Shown: one piece after another, positions 29,141 to 36,158 of the stretch | Numbering within the stretch: the first letter of the stretch is position 1 | Layout of the letters: each line of letters begins with the position of its first letter | Assembly (NCBI GenBank): GCA_016293865.1 | Contig: JAEDDG010000020.1 | Span: 1 to 37,252 of the forward strand | Length of the DNA stretch: 37,252 nt | Reading direction: 5' to 3' | Source: Oscillospiraceae bacterium | GTDB taxonomy: Bacteria; Bacillota; Clostridia; Oscillospirales; Oscillospiraceae | Notes under the pieces: generated by a model | What the model was told of the DNA's origin: nothing | Databases searched by the model: none | Seen by the model: only the letters and a program-made list of their open reading frames with translations | Made by a program: the position numbers and the translations under genes

Positions 29141-30111
29141 GTGCCGTCCTCCTTTCCAAAGCGTACACGCGGATCCATCAGCGCCGTGATCATATCAGTC
29201 AGAAAGCTCGTGAAAAGAACCATCAGAGAGACAAGGAGCAGAATCATCATCGCGACGGACATGTCCTTGCCGGTAATCGCCGTAATCAGCAGAAGCCCCA
29301 TACCGGGGTAATTGAACACGGTTTCGATCACCGTTGTTCCGGCAACCAGGAAGGAGAACCGGCTGATCAGCAGAATCAGCACGGGCGTACAGCCGTTGCG
29401 GAAGCAGTGCTTGTAAAAAATCACGCGCTCCGATTCGCCCTTTGCCCGGGCTGTTTTCACATAGTCCCGGCTCATCACATCCAGCATGGAGTTGCGGGTC
29501 ACACGCATCAAATATGCAATCAACCCGATGGCCAGGCAGAACGCCGGCATAATCAGGTATTGCAGATTGCCCCACAGCCCCGTATCGCCCACGCCTGACC
29601 GGCCGCCGGTCGGCAGCCATTTCAGCCTCAGGGCAAAGAGCATGATGAAGCACATTCCATAAAAAAAGTCCGGCACCGATGTGCCAAGGATTCCCAAGGT
29701 CGTGTTGAAATAATCGATCAGCGAATTCTTATGGCGGGCGGACGTACAGCCCAGCAGAATACCCAGCACGGACGAAATCAGAAGAGCCAGGCCGCACAGC
29801 TCGACTGTCGCCGGGAGCCGCGTTTTCAGCACATCGCTGATGGCATTCCCGCTGACTGTGCTGTATCCCATATCTCCCCGCAAAAGATCCCCCAGCCACC
29901 GCACATAGCGCACCGGCGCCGGGTCGTTCAGGCCGCGGCTCTCCCGAAGCGCCTCAATCTGCGCTTCTGTCAGGGAGCGCAGCTGATCCGGCGGGAAAGC
30001 GCGCGTCACCGCGTCCCCCGGAATCATTTCAAGGCCAAAAAACACAAGAAGTGTGATAATCAGAACCTTCGGCAGCAGCGCCAGCAGCCGTTTCAGAAAA
30101 TATTGGAACAT
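29137..30111 (-). CDS. Oligopeptide ABC transporter permease OppB/DppB
   Basis: This 324-residue permease begins MFQYFLKRLLALLPKVLII, the typical OppB start, followed by FFGLEMIPGD. It has six predicted membrane helices and the cytoplasmic loop DYVKTARAKGESERVIFYKH that docks to the ATPases. The frame extends 31 codons further upstream, but ATG at 30111 is chosen because GGAGGTG precedes it and the family begins there. It is separated from oppA by 74 bases holding a stem-loop. Confidence 0.94.
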   Translation of the reverse strand: MFQYFLKRLLALLPKVLIITLLVFFGLEMIPGDAVTRAFPPDQLRSLTEAQIEALRESRGLNDPAPVRYVRWLGDLLRGDMGYSTVSGNAISDVLKTRLPATVELCGLALLISSVLGILLGCTSARHKNSLIDYFNTTLGILGTSVPDFFYGMCFIMLFALRLKWLPTGGRSGVGDTGLWGNLQYLIMPAFCLAIGLIAYLMRVTRNSMLDVMSRDYVKTARAKGESERVIFYKHCFRNGCTPVLILLISRFSFLVAGTTVIETVFNYPGMGLLLITAITGKDMSVAMMILLLVSLMVLFTSFLTDMITALMDPRVRFGKEDGT

Positions 30112-30130
30112 CCGTTCACCTCCAAAATGC

Positions 30131-30162
30131 GGAGGCAACGCGCTGCGGATCACGTTGCCTCC
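30131..30162 (-). terminator. Intercistronic stem-loop between oppA and oppB
   Basis: A 10-bp perfect stem, GGAGGCAACG / CGTTGCCTCC, with a 12-base loop lies in the 74-base gap. The T-tract beyond it is weak (GCATTTTGG). Such structures often give partial termination or protect the binding-protein mRNA, raising its level over the membrane parts. Confidence 0.6.
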
Positions 30163-30185
30163 TCTGCTCCTGCTATGCCTTCCGC

Positions 30186-31892
30186 TCAGGGAAGAATCTG
30201 CCACCGCTCCGTATGCGGGTCATACATGCTCATCCAGTCTGTACTGTGTGCGGGGAAGCCCTGGAAATGGCCGGAATTGATCACGGTCACCGAACTCATG
30301 GTATACAGCGGGATGCACAGCATATCTTCCATCCCGTTGTACTGGAGCTGATCAACAATGGCTTTCTGCTGCACCGGATCCAGCGTGGTTTTCCACTGGT
30401 ACTGAAGGTCGGTGTAACGCTCTTTCAGGGTCGGTTTCATGTCTTCGCTCACATATCTGTCGTCATGATACAGATCATAGAGGTCAGAAGCAAAGGGAAC
30501 CGAGTATGCGCCGTACATCAGGTCAAAGTTGCCGGCGGAGAAGATGTAAGCCCCATTGCTGCCGTCAATATAGTACTCTGCCTCCACGCCGCCGTCGGCG
30601 AAGTTCTGGACGATGATGTCAAGAACATCCACAGCCACCTGGTCTGTATAATAGGTATAGAGCCGTACAGGCATGGTGAAGTCGAAGTTCTCTTCCTCCA
30701 GGATTTCCACGGCTTTTTCAACATTGCGCTCAAAGAGCGGGATGTCGCTGTTGTAATCCGCCACATTGGGGTTCACCATCGTCGAAAGCGGCGTTGCGCT
30801 CTCGCCATAAAGGTTGCAGATGGCCTGTTTGTCAATCAGCATATTCAGCGCCTGCCGGACTCTGGCGTTGGTCATGCCCGGATGGTACTGGCCGTCCTCC
30901 GCCCGTCCTGTTGCGTTAACAGTCAGGTAGCGGCAATAGAGCGAGTCAGACAAAATAACCTCAACATCAGAATTCTGATTGGAAATGTTGATTGCATCCT
31001 CATATCCGGTATCCCGGCACCAGTGCACTTCACCGGCGGCAATCGCCGCATTGACCGATTCCATGTCTGTGTAGTATCTCAGAATCACTTTTTCCACGCC
31101 GGCCGGCTCGCCATAGTAGCCGTCATAACGGCTGAGTTCAATGTAGTCGGGATAATGCGTCTCAGAAATATAATACGGACCGCTGCCAATGGGGTGCGAC
31201 CAGAAATCGCAGGTGCGGATATCCGCCCAATCCATACCCTCAAAGGCCGCCTGCGGCAGGATGCTGAAATGGCTGTGGCTGAGCGGACGCATGAATGTCG
31301 CGTCCGACGTGCTCAATGTGAACTGCACAGTCTTTTCATCCAGCGCCTGGATGCCGGAAACGGAATCCGCCGTTCCTGCTGCCACCTCATCATAGCCGAC
31401 AACTGTGCTCAGGAAACTGCTGTTCGAGCTTGCCTTTGCCGCATAGTTGTAGGAAAATACAACGTCGTCCGCCGTGACCTTTGATCCGTCATGGAATGTC
31501 GCATCATTCAGCGTCACCGTGTAGACAAGCCCGTCGTCCGAAATATCCAGTTCCTTTGCCAGCCGGGGCACATATTCCATCGTGTCTGTATCTTTTGCAA
31601 AAAGTGTTTCCAGAATCAGGTTTTGTCCGTTCTGGCCGCCATTATAGGTTGTGTCGGTTACGCCGGACTGTGTGCTGTTGAACAGGTAGTTTGCGGGAAA
31701 AACAACATAATCGTCGTCTGTCTCCTCAGTGCCTTCATTTGTTTCATTTGTTTCGCCGCTGTTTGTTTCCGCCGTGTCGCCGGATTTGTCGGTGCTTCCA
31801 TCCGGCTGTTTTCCCTCATCTGCCGGAGCGCAGCCGGCCATCAGTGCGATGACACATGCAAGCGCAAGAAGCAATGCCAGGATTCTCCTCAT
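30186..31892 (-). CDS. Oligopeptide-binding lipoprotein (SBP_bac_5, OppA/DppA-like)
   Basis: This 568-residue extracytoplasmic solute-binding protein has a lipoprotein signal peptide with lipobox LMAGC (Cys about residue 21), then a Thr/Glu/Asp-rich linker (about 25-62). The large family-5 binding domain follows, with the characteristic stretch KELDISDDGLVYTVTLNDATFHDGSKVTADDVVFSYNYA (given here by position, about 109-147) and the later ALNMLIDKQAICNLYGES region. AAGGAGG precedes the ATG. It is the first gene of the opp operon. The ligand is not predictable from sequence: peptides are likely, and nickel or sugar oligomers are possible. Confidence 0.92.
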   Translation of the reverse strand: MRRILALLLALACVIALMAGCAPADEGKQPDGSTDKSGDTAETNSGETNETNEGTEETDDDYVVFPANYLFNSTQSGVTDTTYNGGQNGQNLILETLFAKDTDTMEYVPRLAKELDISDDGLVYTVTLNDATFHDGSKVTADDVVFSYNYAAKASSNSSFLSTVVGYDEVAAGTADSVSGIQALDEKTVQFTLSTSDATFMRPLSHSHFSILPQAAFEGMDWADIRTCDFWSHPIGSGPYYISETHYPDYIELSRYDGYYGEPAGVEKVILRYYTDMESVNAAIAAGEVHWCRDTGYEDAINISNQNSDVEVILSDSLYCRYLTVNATGRAEDGQYHPGMTNARVRQALNMLIDKQAICNLYGESATPLSTMVNPNVADYNSDIPLFERNVEKAVEILEEENFDFTMPVRLYTYYTDQVAVDVLDIIVQNFADGGVEAEYYIDGSNGAYIFSAGNFDLMYGAYSVPFASDLYDLYHDDRYVSEDMKPTLKERYTDLQYQWKTTLDPVQQKAIVDQLQYNGMEDMLCIPLYTMSSVTVINSGHFQGFPAHSTDWMSMYDPHTERWQILP

Positions 31893-31964
31893 CTTTTTAC
31901 CTCCTTATATTTGGTTCTGAATAATGATCTGCGTTCCCCGGAATGCATTCCCTTGTGTATCTAA

Positions 31965-31994
31965 ACTATACTTGGTTGGAATCATCCAAGTCAA
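31965..31994 (-). promoter_or_regulatory. Promoter of the opp operon
   Basis: On the minus strand TTGACT (31989-31994) and TATAGT (31965-31970) are separated by 18 bp. The inverted repeat ACTTGG-N10-CCAAGT (31970-31991) fills the spacer and touches both boxes. Confidence 0.75.
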
Positions 31995-32030
31995 TAATAT
32001 TGGTTAAAGTGCTGTAATATTTGGATTAAA
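31995..32030 (-). promoter_or_regulatory. Direct repeat abutting the opp -35 box (candidate YesN/AraC-type site)
   Basis: On the minus strand TTTAATCCAAATATTA (32015-32030) and TTTAACCAATATTA (31995-32008) are near copies. Their downstream ends lie 20 bp apart, about two helical turns, and the second copy directly abuts the -35 box. AraC-type activators commonly bind such repeats at this place. The divergent operon encodes an AraC-type response regulator, which is the likely ligand. This is inference from layout. Confidence 0.55.
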
Positions 32031-32134
32031 TCATTATTTTTTTGATCATCCGTCCGAGCCCGACACCATCTGTAAAATAAAATTCTGATGTACTACGATT
32101 AATTCTGAAATTTTCAGGTGTTGTACAGGAAAAT

Positions 32135-32163
32135 TTGATTTTTCTGACAGCACCCGATAAAAT
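32135..32163 (+). promoter_or_regulatory. Probable promoter of the yesM/yesN-like operon
   Basis: TTGATT (32135-32140) and TAAAAT (32158-32163) are separated by 17 bp, about 48 bases before the kinase ATG. The region 31893-32210 holds only this promoter, the divergent opp promoter and their repeats. Confidence 0.6.
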
Positions 32164-32210
32164 ACAATTGCAGGATTTATTTAACGTTCTGACCGGAAAA
32201 GGAGGACACC

Positions 32211-33989
32211 ATGCGTAAGCGCCGCCGTTTTCGCAACCTTTCTCTGTCCAAAAAAATCATGCTTGTCATGACTGCCGTCATCGTATGCCTGTCCCTGTTT
32301 CTCGGTCTTTTTTCATGGCAGCTTGCAGACTCTGCCTTCTCGCAGCTGGCGCTGAAGCTGTACCGGCGCAGTCTGGAAAACGTCTGCGCCCAGCTGGATG
32401 CGGATATCAACGCCGCGCAGGATATGATGACCCAGGTCTCCCGCCTGTCATCCCTGCGCACGCTGTCGGCTGAGACACTGCCGCCGCAGGAAACGGTGGA
32501 CAGCTGTACGATGTCACTGCTCTCCTCCGTCAACAGTCTGATTTCCATCAGCGCCTCGCGCAGCGCCGCCCCCGTAACGTTTCTGAGTGTCTGTATGAAA
32601 AACGGATATACGCTCTCCTCCAACACGGGCATCACGCTGCCGTACCGGGATTTCGAAGAATGCTGTACCTTTCTGCTGGAAAACGGCGTTGACACACTGG
32701 ACAGCTATGTCCCGACCACTTGGATTGACTGCACGGTACAGCCGTTCCGCTCTGTTCCCACGCGCAGCATTGTCGGCATGCGCTTTATTTATGACGGCGT
32801 GACGCTTGAGAAGACCGGCGTTATGATCATCGGCCTGAACGAGCCGAAAATCATGTCAATCTGTGAGATGGTCTCATCCGACGCCATGCTTGTCCGGCCG
32901 GACGGCTTCGTTCTCTCCGCGGCGGGGACTTCCGCAGACGGTCTCGGCACGCTTCTCTCCGACAGCGGCACACAGCCAGTCACACTGCCGGACGGCAGAG
33001 CAGCGCTCATCCACCGTGTCTTTTCCGGCTCACTGTATATGGTCGCTCCCCTCGACCAGGCGAGCATGGAGGACGGCAGTGTGGCCATACACTATCTGAA
33101 GCAAACAGTGCTGCTGTGCATCTGCGCACTGGCAGCGGCAATCGTCGTCATATGGCTCTGCTCCAGGGGCCTGACCCACTCTCTTGTTGAACTGAAACAG
33201 GTTGTTCGAAAAGTTTATGACGGAGACCTCGACGCCCGCTTCCATTCTGATCAGCACGACGAAATCGCCTATCTGGGCAACCGTATCAACGACATGCTTG
33301 AACAGGTACAGGATTTTTTCCACACGCAGGAACGCGATGCCGTCGAAAAGCGCGACCTTGAGCTGCGTCTGATGCAGTCCCAGATCAATCCGCACCTGCT
33401 TTACAACACACTCACCTCCATCGCCTGGTGCATCCGGCAGGATGACCCCGGGAAGGCCGAACGTCTTCTGCTGTCCCTGGGCAGTTTCTTCAAGCTGGCC
33501 CTGTCCAGCGGAAACGACATGGTGCCGCTGGAGGACGAACTGAATATGATCCGGCACTACCTGCAGGTACAGAATCTCGGGCGCGGCAAGGACTATGTTT
33601 TCTGCGACAATGTCCCGGACTCCCTGCGCAGCGTCCGGATTCTCCATCTGTCCTTACAGCCGTTTGTTGAAAACGCCGTCATTCACGGCTTTTCCAACTA
33701 TATGGACGACGGCTGCATCACTGTGTCGGCCCGGACAGACCGTGCGGCACAGACAATATGCATCACCGTGGAGGACGACGGAATCGGAATCCTGCCGGAG
33801 GATCTGGAAAAGCTTCTGACCGCCATACATACCTATCCGCCCCGCGGCGATCAGGCACATTTCGGCCTGTACAACGTGGACCGGCGAATCAAGAATAAAT
33901 TCGGCAGTACCTTTGGCGTCCGGATCGAGAGCGAGGTTGGCCGGTACACCCGGGCGTCCATTCTGCTGCCTTACAAAGAGGAGGCGTAG
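32211..33989 (+). CDS. YesM-type sensor histidine kinase
   Basis: This 592-residue membrane kinase has two membrane helices (about 15-37 and 298-317) that enclose a large extracellular Cache-like sensor region of about 260 residues. A HAMP domain (about 319-372) follows. The His_kinase domain has phosphoacceptor H395 (QSQINPHLLYNTL), typical of the YesM/LytS class rather than HisKA kinases. The HATPase domain has the N box LQPFVENAVIHG and DDGIGI. AAAGGAGG precedes the ATG. It is followed two bases later by the YesN-like regulator gene. YesM-type kinases usually control a neighbouring ABC transporter, here the divergent opp operon. Confidence 0.93.
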   Translation: MRKRRRFRNLSLSKKIMLVMTAVIVCLSLFLGLFSWQLADSAFSQLALKLYRRSLENVCAQLDADINAAQDMMTQVSRLSSLRTLSAETLPPQETVDSCTMSLLSSVNSLISISASRSAAPVTFLSVCMKNGYTLSSNTGITLPYRDFEECCTFLLENGVDTLDSYVPTTWIDCTVQPFRSVPTRSIVGMRFIYDGVTLEKTGVMIIGLNEPKIMSICEMVSSDAMLVRPDGFVLSAAGTSADGLGTLLSDSGTQPVTLPDGRAALIHRVFSGSLYMVAPLDQASMEDGSVAIHYLKQTVLLCICALAAAIVVIWLCSRGLTHSLVELKQVVRKVYDGDLDARFHSDQHDEIAYLGNRINDMLEQVQDFFHTQERDAVEKRDLELRLMQSQINPHLLYNTLTSIAWCIRQDDPGKAERLLLSLGSFFKLALSSGNDMVPLEDELNMIRHYLQVQNLGRGKDYVFCDNVPDSLRSVRILHLSLQPFVENAVIHGFSNYMDDGCITVSARTDRAAQTICITVEDDGIGILPEDLEKLLTAIHTYPPRGDQAHFGLYNVDRRIKNKFGSTFGVRIESEVGRYTRASILLPYKEEA

Positions 33990-33991
33990 CC

Positions 33992-35590
33992 ATGTTTGAC
34001 GTTATGCTCATTGACGACGATTTCCCGGTCCGCGGTTACCTGCGGGAGGTGATCTCCTGGGAAAAACTCCAGCTTCGCCTTGTCTGTGAAGCCGGAGACA
34101 GTGAAACCGCCCGCGAGCTGTACCATCTCTACCGGCCGGATATCGTCATCACCGACATCAGCATTCCCATCATCTCCGGCCTTGACCTGGCAAAGGAATT
34201 CATCCGCGAAAACGCCGACCTCCGAATCATCGTCATCACCGGCTTTGGCGACTTCAAAAATGTGCGCGAGTCTGTTGCGCTCGGCGCCATTGAGCTTCTG
34301 TCAAAGCCCATCATTCCGGAGGAAATCAACGCGAGCCTGGAAAAGGCGGTGTCCTCTCTGCAGCAAATGGCCAGACGCCACCACACAGAAAAGGCAATGA
34401 ACGAGCTGATCGCCAAAAACCTCACGGTCATTCAGGAGCGCAGCATGGCGCAGCTGTTTGAGTCACCTTCTGATATCGGCGAGGCACAGCTGTGCGAGCA
34501 GATGCGGCTGCTCTCCCTGTCGTTTCCGGCGCCGTACTTTGCCGCCGTGCGCATCAATCTCGACGCACGCTTTGCCGGCGACCTGCGCGGCGCCGCATTT
34601 CCCACCGCATTTCAGAAATTATGCGACGACGCCCTGAAAGCCAGCGGTTTTTATGCATTCACCTTTTTCGGAACCGGCCGTCAGCTTGACTGCGTTGTCA
34701 ACTGGGCATTCCCCCACGGAGATGAACGGCTGGAGGAACTGCTGGACAAGCTGCTGAAGGAAACGCGCTTTTATTTCCAGACAGAATTTTCTGCCGGCAT
34801 CGGTTCAACCGTCGATTCTCTTGGAAAAATCAGTCATTCCGCCATGCAGGCTGCGCTGTCCCTCCAGTTTTCCGACCCCGCCAGTCCGAATATCATCAAT
34901 TACCGCAATCTGGACAAGCTGGCCGAGCCGCGGCCGCCGGCGTCTCCGCAGCTGATCGACACGCTCTCCAGCTGCATCCAGTCGTTCCGGCTGGATGATT
35001 TCCGCGCGGCGCTTGACACATGGTTTCAGGATTCCGGGACGGACACAGATCTGGAGGCGCTGCGCAAGTTCGCTCTGGAATTTCTGTCGCACATGTCGGA
35101 GCTCTGCTGCTGGAATGGAACATATCTCTGGCAGAAGCTGAATTATCCGCAGACCATATCCCGCATCTTCAAGGCGGATTCTGCCGGCGAAATGCACGCC
35201 ATTCTGCTGTCCATCGGCGAAAAACTCATCCAGTTTCTGTTCCAGCAGCACGCCAAAAGCAAAAACCAGCTGATCAGTCTCGCAAAGAGCTATATTCAGA
35301 AGAACATCGGAAACCCGGACCTCTCCATTGAAATGGTCAGTTCGCACATCGGTCTTTCCAACAATTATTTCTGCCAGCTCTTTCATAAGGAGGAGAATGT
35401 CAGCTTTGTCACCTATCTGAATACGGAGCGCATCAAGCTTGCAAAGCATCTTCTGCGCACCACCAGCAAAAAAGTCTTTGAAATCAGTGATCTGGCCGGA
35501 TACAACAACCCGAAATACTTCAACTATGTATTCAAACGCACTGTCGGTCTTACGCCGCTGCGCTACCGCGAAGAGGCAGCGAATGAATAA
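33992..35590 (+). CDS. YesN-type response regulator with AraC DNA-binding domain
   Basis: This 532-residue regulator has an N-terminal receiver with the acidic triplet DDD at 8-10, phosphoacceptor D55 (IVITDISIP), and conserved Lys (LLSKPI). A central region of about 280 residues, without a sure domain call, follows. The C-terminal pair of AraC-type helix-turn-helix motifs (about 425-528) contains LSIEMVSSHIGLSNNYFCQLFHKE and ISDLAGYNNPKYFNYVFKRTVGLTPLRYR (given by position as about 442-525). This is the YesN layout. GAGGAGG precedes the ATG. It is the likely activator of the divergent opp operon. Confidence 0.93.
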   Translation: MFDVMLIDDDFPVRGYLREVISWEKLQLRLVCEAGDSETARELYHLYRPDIVITDISIPIISGLDLAKEFIRENADLRIIVITGFGDFKNVRESVALGAIELLSKPIIPEEINASLEKAVSSLQQMARRHHTEKAMNELIAKNLTVIQERSMAQLFESPSDIGEAQLCEQMRLLSLSFPAPYFAAVRINLDARFAGDLRGAAFPTAFQKLCDDALKASGFYAFTFFGTGRQLDCVVNWAFPHGDERLEELLDKLLKETRFYFQTEFSAGIGSTVDSLGKISHSAMQAALSLQFSDPASPNIINYRNLDKLAEPRPPASPQLIDTLSSCIQSFRLDDFRAALDTWFQDSGTDTDLEALRKFALEFLSHMSELCCWNGTYLWQKLNYPQTISRIFKADSAGEMHAILLSIGEKLIQFLFQQHAKSKNQLISLAKSYIQKNIGNPDLSIEMVSSHIGLSNNYFCQLFHKEENVSFVTYLNTERIKLAKHLLRTTSKKVFEISDLAGYNNPKYFNYVFKRTVGLTPLRYREEAANE

Positions 35591-35658
35591 GCCCTGCCGG
35601 CCGTGCAGTTTCCCGGCGCGGCGCTGTCCGCGCAGTCCGGCTGACCCCGGCCAGGTGT

Positions 35659-35696
35659 AAAAGCGCCGCGGGCGGCAGAACCGGTCCGCCGCCCGC
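35659..35696 (-). terminator. Terminator downstream of the spoVT 3' part
   Basis: On the minus strand GCGGGCGGC / GCCGCCCGC forms a 9-bp stem with an 11-base loop, followed a few bases later by TTTT. It lies six bases after the stop of the recombinase-SpoVT frame. It may also serve the convergent yesN-like gene. Confidence 0.65.
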
Positions 35697-35702
35697 TGTC
35701 CG

Positions 35703-36158
35703 TCAGTTTTCCATCTGCTTTCCCAGAAAGGCCGCCACAGTCTGCGCCAGCTTATACTCCACATCGCTCAGCGGCACGCCGCCTTCGGTGAAAAACACAA
35801 CGCAGCCCATCACGTCTCCCTCTGTCAGGACGGGCGCCGCCACCGCCACGGTGTATCTGTCGCTGCCCTCGGTGACGGCAACGGATTTCTCACCTGCCGT
35901 GCGCTGGTAAACCTTTCTCTGTTCCATCAGGCTCTCCAGCTCACTGCTGATGGGCTTCTCCAGCATTTCACGCCGGGAAACACCGTTCACGGCAATGATT
36001 GCATCCCGGTCCGCAATGGCCGTGCCGCATCCGGTGGACTTATAAAGCGTCTCCGCAATCTGCGCGGCAAAGTCCGACAGTTCCCCCATCGGCGAATACT
36101 TTTTAAAGATCACTTCGCCGTCCTTTTCCGTATAGATCTCCAACGGGTCGCCGTCATA
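35703..36158 (-). pseudogene. spoVT: 3' portion of interrupted spoVT
   Basis: This segment encodes about 150 residues of stage V sporulation protein T, a forespore transcription regulator, from DGDPLEIY to the stop. It keeps the end of the AbrB-like strand pair and the whole GAF-like effector domain. The first ~30 codons, with the start and the DNA-contacting hairpin, are not present in the window. They should lie at the far end of the element if it is an insertion. The frame is intact and GC-rich like its neighbours, so it has not decayed. It is called a pseudogene here only because it cannot make SpoVT as it stands. Confidence 0.75.
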
